DNA from: Alicyclobacillus fastidiosus
GTDB lineage: Bacteria > Bacillota > Bacilli > Alicyclobacillales > Alicyclobacillaceae
DNA: 64,000 nucleotides
Assembly: GCF_026651875.1 (NCBI RefSeq)
Contig: NZ_CP104067.1
Location: forward strand, 372,001 to 436,000
Direction: 5' to 3'
The position numbers were made by a program, and so were the translations under genes. Positions 20,067 to 30,976 of the stretch are shown here, one piece after another. Every line of letters begins with the position of its first letter. Position 1 is the first letter of the stretch. Under the pieces are notes generated by a model. It worked only from the letters and a program-made list of their open reading frames with translations, did not search any database and was not told the DNA's origin.

Positions 20067-20687
20067 ATGCCGACGGTTGCAGTTTATAACACAGCGGGTG
20101 AGCAGGTTTCGGAGATTCAGCTCAATGACAAGCTCTTTGGCGCTCCAATCCGCTCCGATTTGATGCACCAAGTCGTGCTGCAATACCTTGCGGCGCGCCG
20201 TGCAGGTACACACAAGGTCAAGAATCGCTCTGAGGTTGCTGGCGGTGGCCGTAAGCCATGGCGCCAGAAGGGAACGGGTCGTGCCCGTCAGGGTAGCACG
20301 CGTTCACCACAGTGGAAGGGCGGCGGTGTAGTCTTTGGACCAACACCTCGTTCCTATGCGTTCTCAGTGCCGAAAAAAGTTCGTCGTCTCGCACTTTACA
20401 GCGCCTTGTCTTCGAAGGTTGCCGATGGAAAAGTCATCGTTCTCGATGGTTTGAACATCGAACAGCCGAAGACGAAAGAGATGGCAGCTATCCTCAATAA
20501 CTTGAAACTCAAGAAGGCTCTTATTCTGGATAGTGAGAAGAAACAGCCGGCTTATCTTTCCACCCGTAACATTGAGGGTGTCAAGTACATGGATGCCAAT
20601 GGCGTCAACGTGTACGAACTTCTCCGTCACGAGCACCTCGTATTGACGAAGGATGCTGTGGCGAAGGTCGAGGAGGTATTCGCCTAA
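20067..20687 (+). CDS. rplD: 50S ribosomal protein L4
   Basis: 206 residues from ATG 20067, 8 nt after AAAGGAGG; the in-frame GTG at 20064 is too close to the SD. The basic loop [18 protein letters not shown] lines the exit tunnel. The stop overlaps the rplW start by one base, implying coupling. Confidence 0.96.
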   Translation: MPTVAVYNTAGEQVSEIQLNDKLFGAPIRSDLMHQVVLQYLAARRAGTHKVKNRSEVAGGGRKPWRQKGTGRARQGSTRSPQWKGGGVVFGPTPRSYAFSVPKKVRRLALYSALSSKVADGKVIVLDGLNIEQPKTKEMAAILNNLKLKKALILDSEKKQPAYLSTRNIEGVKYMDANGVNVYELLRHEHLVLTKDAVAKVEEVFA

Positions 20688-20974
20688 TGGATCCGCGGGA
20701 CCTCATTAAACGCCCAGTCATCACCGAACGTTCCAGTGAGTTGATGGAAGAGAACAAGTACGTATTCGAGGTTGACCCTCGTGCGAATAAAGTTGAAATC
20801 CGCAAGGCCATCGAAAAGCTGTTCGACGTAAAAGTTGAACAGGTGCACACGATGAACCAAACGGGTAAGCAAAAGCGCGTTGGCCGTCACGTTGGACGCA
20901 CGTCCGACCGCAAAAAGGCCATTGTCAAACTTGCGGCTGACTCGAAGCAGATCGACTTTTTCGGCGAGGCGTAA
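20687..20974 (+). CDS. rplW: 50S ribosomal protein L23
   Basis: 95 residues from ATG 20687, sharing its first base with the rplD stop. [16 protein letters not shown] and the [17 protein letters not shown] core. L23 lies at the tunnel exit, where trigger factor and SRP dock. Confidence 0.96.
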   Translation: MDPRDLIKRPVITERSSELMEENKYVFEVDPRANKVEIRKAIEKLFDVKVEQVHTMNQTGKQKRVGRHVGRTSDRKKAIVKLAADSKQIDFFGEA

Positions 20975-21017
20975 GGATTACGGAATCTAGGTTTATTGAA
21001 CGAGGGAGGTTGTCAGT

Positions 21018-21848
21018 GTGGCTGTGAAGAAGTATCGCCCGACATCGCCGGGCCGCCGCTTCATGTCTGTCTCTGCTTTTGATGAGATCACGACAGACAC
21101 GCCTGAAAAGTCCCTGCTTGCGCCGCTGAAAAACCGTGCTGGCCGCAACCACCAGGGCAAAATCACCGTTCGTCACCACGGTGGCGGACACAAGCGTCAA
21201 TATCGCATTATCGACTTTAAGCGCAACAAGGATGGGATTCCGGCTAAGGTCGCGACCATCGAGTATGATCCAAACCGGTCCGCTCGCATTGCGCTCCTGC
21301 ACTATGCGGATGGTGAGAAGCGCTACATTATCGCGCCTCACGGTTTGAAAGTCGGTGACTCGATTCATTCTGGTACAGACGTAGACATTCGCGTTGGCAA
21401 CACGTTGCCGCTGGCGAATATCCCAGTCGGTACGGTGGTTCACAACATCGAGTTGAAGCCTGGTAAAGGTGGACAAATCGCTCGTGCCGCAGGTGCTTCT
21501 GCACAGTTGATGGCGCGCGAAGGCGTGTACGCCACGCTTCGTCTGTCCTCTGGTGAAGTTCGCCGCGTGCGCATCGAGTGCCGCGCAACCGTCGGTCAAG
21601 TGGGCAACCTGGACCACGAGAACATCAACATTGGTAAGGCGGGTCGCAGCCGTTGGATGCGTCGTCGTCCGACCGTTCGCGGTTCCGTTATGAACCCTGT
21701 GGATCACCCACATGGTGGTGGCGAAGGGCGTGCGCCAATCGGCCGCAAGTCTCCGATGTCACCTTGGGGCAAGCCAACGTTGGGTAAAAAGACGCGCAAG
21801 AAGAACCACCCGACGGATAAGTATATCGTTCGTCGCCGTACGAAGTAA
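21018..21848 (+). CDS. rplB: 50S ribosomal protein L2
   Basis: 276 residues from GTG 21018. Contains [18 protein letters not shown] and the C-terminal [14 protein letters not shown] with the conserved histidine close to the peptidyl-transferase centre. It bridges the subunits and is needed for peptide-bond formation. Confidence 0.97.
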   Translation: MAVKKYRPTSPGRRFMSVSAFDEITTDTPEKSLLAPLKNRAGRNHQGKITVRHHGGGHKRQYRIIDFKRNKDGIPAKVATIEYDPNRSARIALLHYADGEKRYIIAPHGLKVGDSIHSGTDVDIRVGNTLPLANIPVGTVVHNIELKPGKGGQIARAAGASAQLMAREGVYATLRLSSGEVRRVRIECRATVGQVGNLDHENINIGKAGRSRWMRRRPTVRGSVMNPVDHPHGGGEGRAPIGRKSPMSPWGKPTLGKKTRKKNHPTDKYIVRRRTK

Positions 21849-21885
21849 TCGTATAGATACGGCTTAGGAAGGGAGGCACACGACA

Positions 21886-22167
21886 TTGACTCGTAGCTTA
21901 AAGAAGGGTCCATTTTGTGACGATCACCTGATGAAGAAGGTCGAAGCTCAAAACGCCGCTGGTGATAAGAAGGTCATCAAGACCTGGTCTCGCCGTTCGA
22001 CCATCTTCCCGCAGTTCGTTGGTCACACGTTCGCGGTGCACGACGGCCGCAAACACGTGCCAGTATACGTGAGCGAGGACATGGTAGGTCACAAGCTCGG
22101 CGAATTCGTTCCGACGCGTACGTTCAAAGGTCACGCTGGAGATGAAAAGTCATCCCGTTCTCGCTAA
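21886..22167 (+). CDS. rpsS: 30S ribosomal protein S19
   Basis: 93 residues from TTG 21886 after [24 protein letters not shown] and the [11 protein letters not shown] segment. It binds the 30S head with S13. Confidence 0.96.
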   Translation: MTRSLKKGPFCDDHLMKKVEAQNAAGDKKVIKTWSRRSTIFPQFVGHTFAVHDGRKHVPVYVSEDMVGHKLGEFVPTRTFKGHAGDEKSSRSR

Positions 22168-22198
22168 TTGGACTTTAGTAGGTAAGGAGGTTTGATGC

Positions 22199-22549
22199 AT
22201 GGAAGCCACGCAAACCCGCGCAGTTGCTAAGTATATCCGTATTGCACCTCGCAAGATGCGCTTGGTCGTCGATCTCGTTCGCGGCAAAGACACAAACGAG
22301 GCGTTGGCGATTCTCAAGTTCACCCCGCGCGCTGGATCGCCGGTGGTTGAGAAGGTGCTGAAGTCTGCCATCGCAAACGCGGAGAACAACCACAACATGG
22401 ACGCCGGTCGGTTGTTCGTAAAGGAAATCTACGTGGATGAGGGTCCTACCCTGAAACGTTTCCACCCACGCGCACAAGGTCGTGCGTTTAGTATCTTCAA
22501 ACGTACCAGCCACGTCACCGTTGTGGTTGCTGAAAAGAAGGAGGGATAA
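22199..22549 (+). CDS. rplV: 50S ribosomal protein L22
   Basis: 116 residues from ATG 22199, 8 nt after AAGGAGG; an out-of-frame ATG at 22195 is ignored. The [20 protein letters not shown]-terminus and the tunnel hairpin with [15 protein letters not shown] are intact, with no insertion or deletion of the macrolide-resistance type. Confidence 0.96.
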   Translation: MEATQTRAVAKYIRIAPRKMRLVVDLVRGKDTNEALAILKFTPRAGSPVVEKVLKSAIANAENNHNMDAGRLFVKEIYVDEGPTLKRFHPRAQGRAFSIFKRTSHVTVVVAEKKEG

Positions 22550-22555
22550 TGCGGC

Positions 22556-23239
22556 ATGGGTCAAAAGGTTAACCCCGTTGGTCTACGAATCGGAATCATT
22601 CGCGACTGGGAAGCGAAATGGTTTGCGAATAAGAAAGATTACCAGGACCTCTTGCACGAGGACCTCAAAATCCGGAACTACGTTGCTCGTCGTTTAAAGG
22701 ATGCGTCCGTCGCATCGGTGGACATCGAACGTGCGGCCAACCGTATCAATGTGACGGTGCACACCGCAAAGCCAGGCATGGTCATCGGTAAGGGTGGTTC
22801 AGAGGTCGATGCGCTCCGCAACAGTCTGAACGAGTTGACAGGCAAGCGCGTCCACATTTCCATTTCGGAAATCAAGACGCCGGACCTCTCTGCAAAGCTC
22901 GTCGGCGAGAACATCGCACAACAGCTGGAACGTCGCGTTTCCTTCCGCCGTGCGTTGAAACAAGCGATTCAACGTTCGATGCGCGCAGGCGCGAAAGGTG
23001 TTCGTGTACAGGTCTCTGGCCGTTTGGGCGGTGCGGAAATCGCTCGTACCGAAGGGTATTCCGAGGGTACAGTTCCGCTCCACACGCTGCGTGCAGACAT
23101 TGACTACGCGTTGTCGGAAGCGCACACGACCTATGGTCGAATTGGCGTAAAGGTTTGGGTCTACCGCGGTGAAATTCTCCCGCAGCGCGCGAAGGCTGCT
23201 TCGGAGCAACCGCAGGACGCTGTCGAAGGAGGTAAGTAA
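22556..23239 (+). CDS. rpsC: 30S ribosomal protein S3
   Basis: 227 residues from ATG 22556. Type-II KH domain with [13 protein letters not shown] (GxxG loop) at about 75-90, then the C-terminal domain [13 protein letters not shown]. It lines the mRNA entry channel and takes part in helicase action. The C-terminus ([14 protein letters not shown]) is variable. The rplP SD lies inside its last codons. Confidence 0.97.
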   Translation: MGQKVNPVGLRIGIIRDWEAKWFANKKDYQDLLHEDLKIRNYVARRLKDASVASVDIERAANRINVTVHTAKPGMVIGKGGSEVDALRNSLNELTGKRVHISISEIKTPDLSAKLVGENIAQQLERRVSFRRALKQAIQRSMRAGAKGVRVQVSGRLGGAEIARTEGYSEGTVPLHTLRADIDYALSEAHTTYGRIGVKVWVYRGEILPQRAKAASEQPQDAVEGGK

Positions 23240-23242
23240 CCC

Positions 23243-23680
23243 ATGTTGATGCCGAAACGCGTCAAGCACAGAAAAGAGTTCCGCGGGCGGATGAAAGGTC
23301 AATCCAAGGGCGGTAACGAAATCGCGTTCGGTCAGTACGGTTTGCAAGCGCTGGAACCAGCGTGGATTACCAACCGTCAGATCGAGGCGGCTCGTATCGC
23401 CATGACACGTTATATGCGTCGTGGCGGTAAAGTATGGATTAAAATCTTCCCGAGCAAGCCAGTTACCCAAAAACCAGCAGAAACGCGCATGGGTAGTGGT
23501 AAGGGTTCGCCGGAGAAGTGGGTTGCAGTCGTTAAACCAGGCCGTGTGATGTTCGAGATCGCCGGCGTTAGTGAAGAAATTGCTCGCGAAGCGATGCGTC
23601 TTGCTGCACACAAGCTGCCGATTAAGACGAAGTTCATCGTTCGTGACGAAGTGGGTGGTGACGCAAATGAAGGCAACTGA
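23243..23680 (+). CDS. rplP: 50S ribosomal protein L16
   Basis: 145 residues from ATG 23243 ([19 protein letters not shown]); AAGGAGG is 10 nt upstream, closer than to the alternative ATG 23249. Contains [15 protein letters not shown] and [19 protein letters not shown]. It organises the A-site tRNA elbow region. The 3' end overlaps rpmC by 14 nt. Confidence 0.96.
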   Translation: MLMPKRVKHRKEFRGRMKGQSKGGNEIAFGQYGLQALEPAWITNRQIEAARIAMTRYMRRGGKVWIKIFPSKPVTQKPAETRMGSGKGSPEKWVAVVKPGRVMFEIAGVSEEIAREAMRLAAHKLPIKTKFIVRDEVGGDANEGN

Positions 23681-23864
23681 GTTGCGCGGTTTGAGCAGTG
23701 AAGAACTCGCGAGCCGCGTTGAACAGCTCAAGGATGAGCTGTTCAATCTCCGCTTCCAACTCGCGACAGGGCAATTGGAAAACCCAATGCGCATTCGTCA
23801 AGTGCGTAAAGATATCGCGCGTGTTAAGACGGTTTTGCGTCAGCGCGAGCTCGGCATTAGCTAA
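23667..23864 (+). CDS. rpmC: 50S ribosomal protein L29
   Basis: 65 residues: [18 protein letters not shown] and [16 protein letters not shown], a two-helix hairpin protein at the tunnel exit. ATG 23667 lies within rplP, and the GTGGGTGGTGA upstream serves as SD; translational coupling is likely. An upstream in-frame start would run through rplP and is rejected. Confidence 0.95.
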   Translation: MKATELRGLSSEELASRVEQLKDELFNLRFQLATGQLENPMRIRQVRKDIARVKTVLRQRELGIS

Positions 23865-23885
23865 CTCTAGGAAGGAGGCCCTATC

Positions 23886-24146
23886 GTGGAACGCAACGAA
23901 CGCAAGGAACGTATCGGCAAAGTTGTGGGCGACAAGATGAACAAGACGATTGTCGTCGCGGTCGAAGACAACGTGAAACACCGTCTCTATGGCAAGACGA
24001 TTCGCCGCACCACCAAGTTCAAGGCGCACGACGAGAACAATGAAGCGAAAATCGGCGATGTCGTGCGTATCATGGAGACTCGTCCGCTTAGCAAAGACAA
24101 GCGCTGGCGTCTGGTCGAAATTATCGAGAAGGCAGTTATCATCTGA
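23886..24146 (+). CDS. rpsQ: 30S ribosomal protein S17
   Basis: 86 residues from GTG 23886 (AAGGAGG upstream). [20 protein letters not shown] and [20 protein letters not shown]: the OB-fold of S17, a primary 16S rRNA binder. Confidence 0.96.
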   Translation: MERNERKERIGKVVGDKMNKTIVVAVEDNVKHRLYGKTIRRTTKFKAHDENNEAKIGDVVRIMETRPLSKDKRWRLVEIIEKAVII

Positions 24147-24175
24147 CGATTGCTTAAGAGAAGGGAGGATGCCGC

Positions 24176-24544
24176 ATGATTCAACCACAAACGCGTCTGG
24201 TCGTCGCTGACAACTCTGGAGCTAAGGAAATTATGTGCTTCCGTGTTTTGGGCGGATCGAACCGTAAAACGGCCAACATCGGTGATATCATCGTCGCGTC
24301 CGTCAAGAGTGCAACACCCGGTGGCGTTGTCAAGAAGGGTGACGTTGTGAAGGCGGTCATCGTTCGCAGCAAGCGCGGCTACCGTCGCAACGACGGTTCA
24401 CATATCCGGTTCGACGAAAACGCAGCAGTGATTATCCGTGAAGATAAGAGCCCACGTGGTACGCGTATCTTTGGGCCCGTTGCCCGAGAGCTCCGCGACC
24501 GGGACTTCATGAAGATCATCTCGCTTGCGCCGGAAGTGCTATAA
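24176..24544 (+). CDS. rplN: 50S ribosomal protein L14
   Basis: 122 residues from ATG 24176. [19 protein letters not shown] and the [20 protein letters not shown] signature. It contacts L19 and 16S helix 14 at the subunit interface. Confidence 0.97.
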   Translation: MIQPQTRLVVADNSGAKEIMCFRVLGGSNRKTANIGDIIVASVKSATPGGVVKKGDVVKAVIVRSKRGYRRNDGSHIRFDENAAVIIREDKSPRGTRIFGPVARELRDRDFMKIISLAPEVL

Positions 24545-24579
24545 AACACAAGATTTTGCTCATGCGGGAGGTGTCAAGT

Positions 24580-24900
24580 TTGGCTAAGATGCGTGTCAAG
24601 GCTGGCGATAAGGTTGTTGTCATCGCTGGTAAGGACAAGAAGAAGTCGGGGCGCATTCTTCAGGTATTCCCGAAGGAAGGCCGCGTCATCGTTGAGGGTG
24701 TGAACGTCGTGAAGCGCCACACCAAGCCGAATGCGGGGAACCCAGACGGCGGTATCGTCGAGAAGGAAGCGCCGATCCACGTTTCAAACGTCGCGATTGC
24801 AGACCCGAAGACGGGTGCTGCGACGCGTGTCGGGTTTAAAGTGCTCGAGGATGGCAAGAAAGTACGTTATGCGAAAAAGTCTGGCGAAACATTGGACTAA
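24580..24900 (+). CDS. rplX: 50S ribosomal protein L24
   Basis: 106 residues from TTG 24580 (CGGGAGGT 8 nt upstream). KOW motif [21 protein letters not shown] at the N-terminus. An assembly initiator that binds the 5' end of 23S rRNA. An upstream ATG start adds ten residues and lies before the SD, so it is rejected. Confidence 0.95.
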   Translation: MAKMRVKAGDKVVVIAGKDKKKSGRILQVFPKEGRVIVEGVNVVKRHTKPNAGNPDGGIVEKEAPIHVSNVAIADPKTGAATRVGFKVLEDGKKVRYAKKSGETLD

Positions 24901-24928
24901 AGTAGCCAGGTGAAGGGAGGTCGCACGA

Positions 24929-25471
24929 TTGGCTCGTTTGTATGATACGTATCGCAGTGAAGTCGTACCGGCGCTCATGAATCAGTTCTCGTACAAGAAC
25001 GTGATGCAGGTGCCGAAGGTGGAGAAAGTCGTCATCAACTTGGGTCTTGGTGAGGCGACGCAGAATCCAAAGGTCATCGACAGCGCAGTTGGTGATTTGA
25101 CGCTTATCACCGGTCAAAAGCCGGTTGTGACGCGCGCTAAGAAATCCATCGCGGGTTTCCGTCTGCGTGAAGGCATGGCAATCGGTGCGAAGGTGACGCT
25201 GCGCGGTGAGCGCATGTATCACTTCCTCGATAAGCTGATGAACGTTGCGCTGCCGCGCGTTCGTGACTTCCGTGGTGTTTCGGAACGCGCGTTTGACGGT
25301 CGTGGGAACTACACCCTCGGTCTTCGTGAACAGTTGATTTTCCCTGAAATCGACTATGACCAAGTCGATAAGGTTCGTGGTATGGAAGTTGTCGTCGTCA
25401 CGACGGCAAAAACAGACGAAGAAGCGCGTGCATTGCTCAAGGAGCTCGGCATGCCGTTCCGGAAGTCGTAA
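24929..25471 (+). CDS. rplE: 50S ribosomal protein L5
   Basis: 180 residues from TTG 24929 (AAGGGAGGTC upstream). [18 protein letters not shown] and [20 protein letters not shown]. It binds 5S rRNA in the central protuberance. Confidence 0.97.
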   Translation: MARLYDTYRSEVVPALMNQFSYKNVMQVPKVEKVVINLGLGEATQNPKVIDSAVGDLTLITGQKPVVTRAKKSIAGFRLREGMAIGAKVTLRGERMYHFLDKLMNVALPRVRDFRGVSERAFDGRGNYTLGLREQLIFPEIDYDQVDKVRGMEVVVVTTAKTDEEARALLKELGMPFRKS

Positions 25472-25495
25472 ATCTAATTTTAGGAGGTAGAGACC

Positions 25496-25681
25496 GTGGC
25501 CAAAAAGTCCATGATTGTGAAAGCACAGCGTCAACCTAAGTTCAGCACGCGTGCCTATACACGTTGCCGCGTCTGCGGACGTCCACACTCGGTGCTCCGC
25601 AAGTTCGGTATCTGCCGTATCTGCTTCCGTGAGCTGGCATACAAAGGTCAGCTGCCGGGCGTAAAGAAAGCTAGTTGGTAA
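25496..25681 (+). CDS. rpsZ: 30S ribosomal protein S14 type Z (zinc-binding)
   Basis: 61 residues from GTG 25496 (AGGAGG upstream). Four cysteines in two CxxC pairs (CRVC, CRIC) make this the zinc-binding form, with [20 protein letters not shown]. It is the main S14 in this spc cluster; a zinc-free paralogue, if any, is not in the window. Confidence 0.96.
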   Translation: MAKKSMIVKAQRQPKFSTRAYTRCRVCGRPHSVLRKFGICRICFRELAYKGQLPGVKKASW

Positions 25682-25708
25682 GTTCTTCGGGAAGGAGGGC
25701 ATTGAATT

Positions 25709-26107
25709 ATGATTATTTCCGATCCGATTGCGGATATGTTGACGCGGATTCGCAACGCGAACCAAGTGCGTCACGAGAAGGTTGAAATTCCGGGATCGAA
25801 CATGAAGCGTTCCATCGCTGAAATCCTCAAGAACGAGGGTTACGTTCGCGATACGGAGTTTGTCGACGACAACCAGCAAGGCGTGATTCGTCTGTTCCTG
25901 AAGTACGGAAAAGGTCAGGAACGCGTAATTACAGGATTGAAGCGCATCAGTAAGCCAGGCCTGCGCGTGTATGTCAACCATGACAACATTCCGCGCGTCC
26001 TCGGTGGTCTTGGCGTCGCCATTCTGTCGACTTCAAAGGGTATTTTGACGGATCGCGAAGCTCGCCAACAAGGTATTGGCGGCGAAGTGCTCTGTTACAT
26101 TTGGTAA
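25709..26107 (+). CDS. rpsH: 30S ribosomal protein S8
   Basis: 132 residues from ATG 25709. [20 protein letters not shown] and the C-terminal [20 protein letters not shown] rRNA-binding motif. In E. coli it represses the spc operon; no equivalent site is recognised here. Confidence 0.97.
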   Translation: MIISDPIADMLTRIRNANQVRHEKVEIPGSNMKRSIAEILKNEGYVRDTEFVDDNQQGVIRLFLKYGKGQERVITGLKRISKPGLRVYVNHDNIPRVLGGLGVAILSTSKGILTDREARQQGIGGEVLCYIW

Positions 26108-26131
26108 TTCCGCACGATTGGAGGTGTAAGT

Positions 26132-26671
26132 ATGTCCCGCACAGGACGTAAACCGATTCCGGTTCCATCTGGTGTCGAAGTGAAATTGGACGGAGCGCAC
26201 ATTAGCGTCAAGGGCCCGAAAGGCCAACTTGACCGCGAACTGCATCCGGATATGAACATCGTAATCGAGGATTCTGAAATCCGCGTAGAGCGCCCAAGCG
26301 ACGAGAAGAAGCACAAGGCGCTGCACGGGACCACCCGCAGTGTGGTCGCAAACATGATCGAAGGTGTGACGAACGGCTTTGTCAAGAACCTCGACCTGGT
26401 CGGCGTCGGTTACCGCGCCAACAAGGCTGGTTCCAAAGTCACGCTGTCCCTCGGTTTCTCCCACCCGGTCGAGTTGCCGGCCGTGGAAGGTATCGATGTA
26501 GAAGTCCCGGCGCAGACGAAGTTGGTCGTACGCGGCATCGATAAGGAACTTGTGGGCTCCTATGCAGCGAAGGTACGCGAGCTTCGTCCACCGGAACCGT
26601 ATAAAGGCAAAGGTATTCGTTACGAAGGCGAGACCGTTCGTCGTAAGGTTGGTAAGACTGGTAAGAAGTAA
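26132..26671 (+). CDS. rplF: 50S ribosomal protein L6
   Basis: 179 residues from ATG 26132. [15 protein letters not shown] start, duplicated fold, and the C-terminal [16 protein letters not shown] signature that binds near the sarcin-ricin loop. Confidence 0.97.
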   Translation: MSRTGRKPIPVPSGVEVKLDGAHISVKGPKGQLDRELHPDMNIVIEDSEIRVERPSDEKKHKALHGTTRSVVANMIEGVTNGFVKNLDLVGVGYRANKAGSKVTLSLGFSHPVELPAVEGIDVEVPAQTKLVVRGIDKELVGSYAAKVRELRPPEPYKGKGIRYEGETVRRKVGKTGKK

Positions 26672-26703
26672 TCCAAAGGACATCGTGAAAGGAGTGAACA
26701 CGC

Positions 26704-27063
26704 TTGATTACAAAGGCAAATCGCAACGTAGCGCGTAAACGCCGGCATGTACGTGTACGTGGACGTGTATCCGGAACCGCTGAGCGTCCGCGTTTGAATG
26801 TGTTTCGCTCAAACAAACATATTTACGCTCAACTGATCGACGATGTGAGCGGTGCAACGTTGGCCAGCGCATCGACGTCGGAAAAGGGCTTAGACGTAAA
26901 CGGCGGAAATGTGGAGGCTGCTCGTCAGATCGGCACGGTCATCGCACAACGCGCCATTGAAAAAGGCTACAAGACCATCGTATTCGATCGCGGCGGTTAC
27001 CTGTACCACGGTCGTATCAAAGCACTGGCTGAAGCTGCTCGCGAGGCAGGTCTCGAATTCTAA
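26704..27063 (+). CDS. rplR: 50S ribosomal protein L18
   Basis: 119 residues from TTG 26704 (AAAGGAGTG upstream). [20 protein letters not shown] and [21 protein letters not shown] 5S rRNA-binding partner of L5. Confidence 0.96.
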   Translation: MITKANRNVARKRRHVRVRGRVSGTAERPRLNVFRSNKHIYAQLIDDVSGATLASASTSEKGLDVNGGNVEAARQIGTVIAQRAIEKGYKTIVFDRGGYLYHGRIKALAEAAREAGLEF

Positions 27064-27084
27064 TAAAGAGAGGAAGGTGTTCAC

Positions 27085-27582
27085 GTGCGCATTGATCCAA
27101 ATCAACTCGAATTGTCCGAACGCGTAGTATCCGTCAATCGTGTTGCGAAGGTAGTGAAAGGCGGTCGCCGTTTCTCCTTCTCCGCACTCGTGGTTGTAGG
27201 TGACCAGAACGGGTATGTCGGCGCTGGTATGGGTAAAGCTCAGGAAGTTCCTGACGCTATCCGCAAGGCGATCGACGACGCGAAGAAGAACTTGATTCAT
27301 GTACCGATGAAGCGGACGTCCATTCCGCACGAGTCCCTTGGTCGTTTCGGTGCTGGTCGCGTTCTCATCAAGCCGGCTCCACAAGGTAGCGGCGTCATCG
27401 CTGGTGGGCCTGCACGTGCAGTGCTCGAGCTCGCCGGCATCAAGGACATCGTCACCAAGTCCCTGGGTTCCACGAACCCAATCAACATGGTTCATGCAAC
27501 ACTCGACGCGTTGGCTCAATTGAAACGCGCCGACGAAGTCGCTCGTCTGCGCGGTAAGAGCGTAGAAGAAATTCTTGGTTAA
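27085..27582 (+). CDS. rpsE: 30S ribosomal protein S5
   Basis: 165 residues from GTG 27085. [39 protein letters not shown], and SVEEILG at the C-terminus. It guards the mRNA entry channel and accuracy. The loop affected in spectinomycin resistance (VVKGGRR) looks wild-type. Confidence 0.97.
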   Translation: MRIDPNQLELSERVVSVNRVAKVVKGGRRFSFSALVVVGDQNGYVGAGMGKAQEVPDAIRKAIDDAKKNLIHVPMKRTSIPHESLGRFGAGRVLIKPAPQGSGVIAGGPARAVLELAGIKDIVTKSLGSTNPINMVHATLDALAQLKRADEVARLRGKSVEEILG

Positions 27583-27594
27583 GGAGGCGCCCAC

Positions 27595-27783
27595 ATGGCC
27601 AAAACATTGGCGATCACGCTGAAGAAGAGCCCCGTCGGCCGCCCCGAAAATCAACGAAAGACCGCGGTGGCTCTCGGGCTGACGAAATTGCACCAAACCG
27701 TTGTTCGCACGGATACACCAGTCATTCGCGGAATGATCAATCGCATTTCGCACCTGGTTGAAGTGGTTGAGCAAGAGGCGTAA
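27595..27783 (+). CDS. rpmD: 50S ribosomal protein L30
   Basis: 62 residues from ATG 27595, 12 nt after rpsE with AAGGAGG in the gap. [19 protein letters not shown] and [20 protein letters not shown]. Confidence 0.96.
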   Translation: MAKTLAITLKKSPVGRPENQRKTAVALGLTKLHQTVVRTDTPVIRGMINRISHLVEVVEQEA

Positions 27784-27808
27784 TTAACTCAAAAGGAGGT
27801 GTCTTAGG

Positions 27809-28252
27809 ATGCAGTTACACGAACTGAAAGCCCAACCTGGTTCCCGTCATTCGAAGAAGCGCGTCGGTCGTGGTTCGAGTTCCGGCATGGGCAAGACTTC
27901 TACCCGCGGCCACAAAGGCCAATGGGCTCGTTCCGGCGGCGGCGTACGCATCGGCTTTGAAGGTGGTCAAACTCCGCTGTTCCGTCGTCTGCCAAAGCGC
28001 GGTTTCAACAACAAGCGTTTTGCCAAGGTGTACGCGACGGTTAACGTCGCTGCGCTTGCAGACCTCGAGCCGGGTACGGTGGTCACGCCTGAGCTGTTGC
28101 TCGAAAAGCGCATCATCCGTGAACCTCTCGATGGTTTGAAGGTTCTCGGAACTGGTGAATTGCAAGTGAAGCTCACGGTGAAAGCTCACGCGTTTTCCAC
28201 AGCTGCTGCGGCTAAAATTGAAGCAGCTGGCGGCACCGTTGAGGTGATTTAA
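27809..28252 (+). CDS. rplO: 50S ribosomal protein L15
   Basis: 147 residues from ATG 27809 (AAAGGAGGTG upstream). [20 protein letters not shown] and [19 protein letters not shown], a Gly/Arg-rich N-terminal tail that penetrates 23S rRNA. The secY start follows its stop by one base. Confidence 0.97.
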   Translation: MQLHELKAQPGSRHSKKRVGRGSSSGMGKTSTRGHKGQWARSGGGVRIGFEGGQTPLFRRLPKRGFNNKRFAKVYATVNVAALADLEPGTVVTPELLLEKRIIREPLDGLKVLGTGELQVKLTVKAHAFSTAAAAKIEAAGGTVEVI

Positions 28253-28253
28253 C

Positions 28254-29546
28254 GTGTGGAATGCCACTCTGAACTTGTGGCGCCTGAAACATCTTCGCAA
28301 TCGGATTTTGTTTACTTTGATGGTGATTGCCGTGTATCGGATTGGGTCGTACATTCCGGTACCCGGCATGAACGTCGGTGCGCTGAATTCCGGGCAGGGT
28401 AACAACGCGTTGTTTAACCTGTTGAATATGTTCTCCGGTGGTGCGTTCTACCGGTTTTCTATATTTGCGATGAGTGTCACGCCGTACATTACGGCGTCGA
28501 TTATCGTTCAGTTGTTGCAGTCTGGTGTCGTTCCTCGGTTTGAGGAGTGGCAGAAGGAAGGCGAATCTGGACGACAGCGATTAACACAAATTACGCGGTA
28601 TCTGACGGTCGGCCTCGGATTGGTTCAAGCCGCCGGATTCACGTATATGTTTCACCGGAGCGGCTTGCTGTTGCCTGGTGCTGATGATTGGTGGTCGTAC
28701 GCCGTCATTGTCTTGACGCTGACGACGGGCGATACGCTGTTGATGTGGTTTGGTGAGATGATTACGGAGAAGGGTGTCGGGAACGGCATATCCATCATCA
28801 TCTTCGTGGGTATCTTGGCGCGCTTTTCGAGCGTGGGTCAAGACGTCTATACGACATGGTTCATGGGGCAGTCTGGGCATCTATTCTTGAGCATTTTGAA
28901 GGTCGTGCTCCTCCTCGCTGGGATTATCGTGATCTTCGTGCTCATCGTCTGTATCCAACAGGCGGAACGGAAAATCCCCATTCAGTACGCGAAACGAGTC
29001 GTGGGGCGGACAGTCTACAGCGGACAACAGTCGTATATCCCGATTAAGGTGATCGCGGCTGGTGTCATCCCCGTCATCTTTGCGGTTTCGCTCCTGATCT
29101 TGCCATACACCATTGCAACTTACTTTCAAACACATGCGTGGGCAGCGTTTGTCCTGCGTTACCTGAGTCCGAACACGAGCTGGTACATGGTGCTGGAAGT
29201 GCTGCTCATCATCGCCTTTTCGTTCTTCTACACGCATGTGCAAATCAATCCGCAGCAACTGGCGGAACAATTGCAAAAGCACGCTGGGTTTATCCCTGGT
29301 GTGCGGCCCGGATACGATACGGAACTGTACATTGTCAAAGTCATCAATCGCGTCACGACATTTGGTTCTGTGTTCCTGGGGCTTATCGCAGTGTTGCCAT
29401 ACGTCTTGCTGCAGAGCATCGGGTTGACTTCCGCTGTGTCGATCACCGGCACCTCGTTCATCATCATCGTAGGTGTCGCGTTGCAGACGATGCAACAGAT
29501 GGAAGGACAGCTTTTGCAGCGGCAGTACAAAGGGTTCATTCGATAA
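28254..29546 (+). CDS. secY: Preprotein translocase subunit SecY
   Basis: 430 residues with ten predicted membrane helices. GTG 28254 begins one base after the rplO stop; GAGGTG inside rplO is its SD. Landmarks: YRIGSYIPVPGM (TM1/plug region), SASIIVQLL-like TM2, GIGNGISIIIF-type segment (GVGNGISIII), and the C-terminal QMEGQLLQRQYKGFI loop that contacts ribosome or SecA. It forms the protein-conducting channel with SecE (2.6 kb). Confidence 0.97.
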   Translation: MWNATLNLWRLKHLRNRILFTLMVIAVYRIGSYIPVPGMNVGALNSGQGNNALFNLLNMFSGGAFYRFSIFAMSVTPYITASIIVQLLQSGVVPRFEEWQKEGESGRQRLTQITRYLTVGLGLVQAAGFTYMFHRSGLLLPGADDWWSYAVIVLTLTTGDTLLMWFGEMITEKGVGNGISIIIFVGILARFSSVGQDVYTTWFMGQSGHLFLSILKVVLLLAGIIVIFVLIVCIQQAERKIPIQYAKRVVGRTVYSGQQSYIPIKVIAAGVIPVIFAVSLLILPYTIATYFQTHAWAAFVLRYLSPNTSWYMVLEVLLIIAFSFFYTHVQINPQQLAEQLQKHAGFIPGVRPGYDTELYIVKVINRVTTFGSVFLGLIAVLPYVLLQSIGLTSAVSITGTSFIIIVGVALQTMQQMEGQLLQRQYKGFIR

Positions 29547-29573
29547 GAAGTGTGAAATTAAGGGGGATCTCAG

Positions 29574-30224
29574 GTGCAAGTTATACTCGTTGGCCTTCCC
29601 GGTGCTGGGAAGGGCACCCAAGCCGAACGCATCACCGCGTCATTCGGCATCCCGCATATTTCGACCGGAGACATGTTCCGGCGCGCGGTGGCCTCTGGTA
29701 CGGAACTAGGCAATCAGCTTAAGTCCTTCCTCGATAGTGGTCGGCTTGTGCCAGACGAAATCACCATCGAAGTAGTGCGCGAGCGGTTCAAGGCAGAGGA
29801 TGCACAGCGTGGCTTTCTATTGGATGGATTTCCGAGGACGTTGGAGCAGGCGAATGCTCTCGATGTGATGTTAGATGAACTGCAGCGCCCCATCGATGCG
29901 GTGCTGTACATCCATGTGAATGAGGATGTGCTCTTGGCGCGCCTCACCGGTCGACGCATCTGCAAAGAGTGTGGGGCTACGTATCACACGGTCTTCCAAC
30001 CGCCCAAGCAGGAGGGAATCTGTGATCGCTGTGGAGGGGAACTCTATCAGCGGGCAGACGATACGGCGGAGGCCGTCAAGACCCGCCTCGAGCAGTATAA
30101 GCACACAGCCCCTCTGATTGACTACTACCGCGAGCGCGGTCTCCTACACCAAATCGAAGGTGAGCGGCCGATCGATGAAGTGTTTGCAGACGTAGCTCGG
30201 GTCCTGCAGGCTATAGAGAGGTGA
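29574..30224 (+). CDS. adk: Adenylate kinase (zinc-containing LID)
   Basis: 216 residues from GTG 29574 (AAGGGGG upstream). P-loop [14 protein letters not shown] (about 7-15), NMP-binding [16 protein letters not shown], and a LID with four cysteines (CKEC...CDRC) typical of Gram-positive adenylate kinases that bind zinc. It interconverts ATP + AMP and 2 ADP. In Bacillus the next gene is map; here a KOW protein follows after 7 nt. Confidence 0.97.
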   Translation: MQVILVGLPGAGKGTQAERITASFGIPHISTGDMFRRAVASGTELGNQLKSFLDSGRLVPDEITIEVVRERFKAEDAQRGFLLDGFPRTLEQANALDVMLDELQRPIDAVLYIHVNEDVLLARLTGRRICKECGATYHTVFQPPKQEGICDRCGGELYQRADDTAEAVKTRLEQYKHTAPLIDYYRERGLLHQIEGERPIDEVFADVARVLQAIER

Positions 30225-30231
30225 CTCTGCA

Positions 30232-30564
30232 TTGATGAAAAGTCCTCGTGAGTTGCCAGCTGTCGGCACCTTGGTCGAAGTCGTACAGGGCAGAGACACA
30301 GGGCTCGTCGCAGTGGTCGTGGGACATGTGGAACAAAAGTTCCTTCTTATTGCGGATGGTTCCGTTCGCCGGGCCGATAAGCCGAAGAAGAAGAACCCGG
30401 CGCATGTTCGCAGGCTCACGTACGTTGCAGAGGACGTAGCTGAAAAGCTTCGGTTAGATGGGCGCGTCAACAATGCACAGTTGCGATATGCGGTCCGCAA
30501 GTTTGTAGAAGAGCGCTTGTTGGTGGTACAAGACAGCGCAGAAGGAGGCGCGTTTCGTGGCTAA
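30232..30564 (+). CDS. KOW-domain RNA-binding protein between adk and infA
   Basis: About 110 residues. The N-terminal half is a KOW/SH3-like fold ([20 protein letters not shown], about 12-31) followed by a basic patch [14 protein letters not shown]; the C-terminal half is helical. Small KOW proteins of this kind lie next to infA in many Firmicutes and are thought to bind rRNA or ribosomes; no specific function is established. TTG 30232 is 8 nt from AGAGGTG; ATG 30235 is the alternative. The 3' end overlaps infA by 8 nt. Confidence 0.82.
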   Translation: MMKSPRELPAVGTLVEVVQGRDTGLVAVVVGHVEQKFLLIADGSVRRADKPKKKNPAHVRRLTYVAEDVAEKLRLDGRVNNAQLRYAVRKFVEERLLVVQDSAEGGAFRG

Positions 30565-30775
30565 GGACGATGTGATTGAAGTCGAAGGCAAGGTCATTGA
30601 GCCGTTGCCGAATGCAATGTTCCGAGTAGAACTCGAGAACGGCCACAAGATTTTGGCGCATGTGTCCGGTAAAATCCGGATGCACTACATCAAAATCTTA
30701 CCTGGAGACCGGGTCACGGTGGAACTTTCCCCTTATGATTTAAGTCGTGGAAGGATTACCTACCGTTACAAGTGA
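30557..30775 (+). CDS. infA: Translation initiation factor IF-1
   Basis: 72 residues from GTG 30557, with GAAGGAGG inside the upstream gene. [20 protein letters not shown] and an OB-fold [19 protein letters not shown]. It occupies the A site during initiation. The 8-nt overlap with the KOW gene suggests coupling. Confidence 0.97.
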   Translation: MAKDDVIEVEGKVIEPLPNAMFRVELENGHKILAHVSGKIRMHYIKILPGDRVTVELSPYDLSRGRITYRYK

Positions 30776-30835
30776 CAATAGACTGGTATTCCACTTCAAT
30801 ATGCGGTATGATACCGCAAGTGAGGAGGGTTCTAG

Positions 30836-30949
<114 letters not shown>

Positions 30950-30976
30950 GCAGAGTTTCTCTCGTCGACGTACTAC

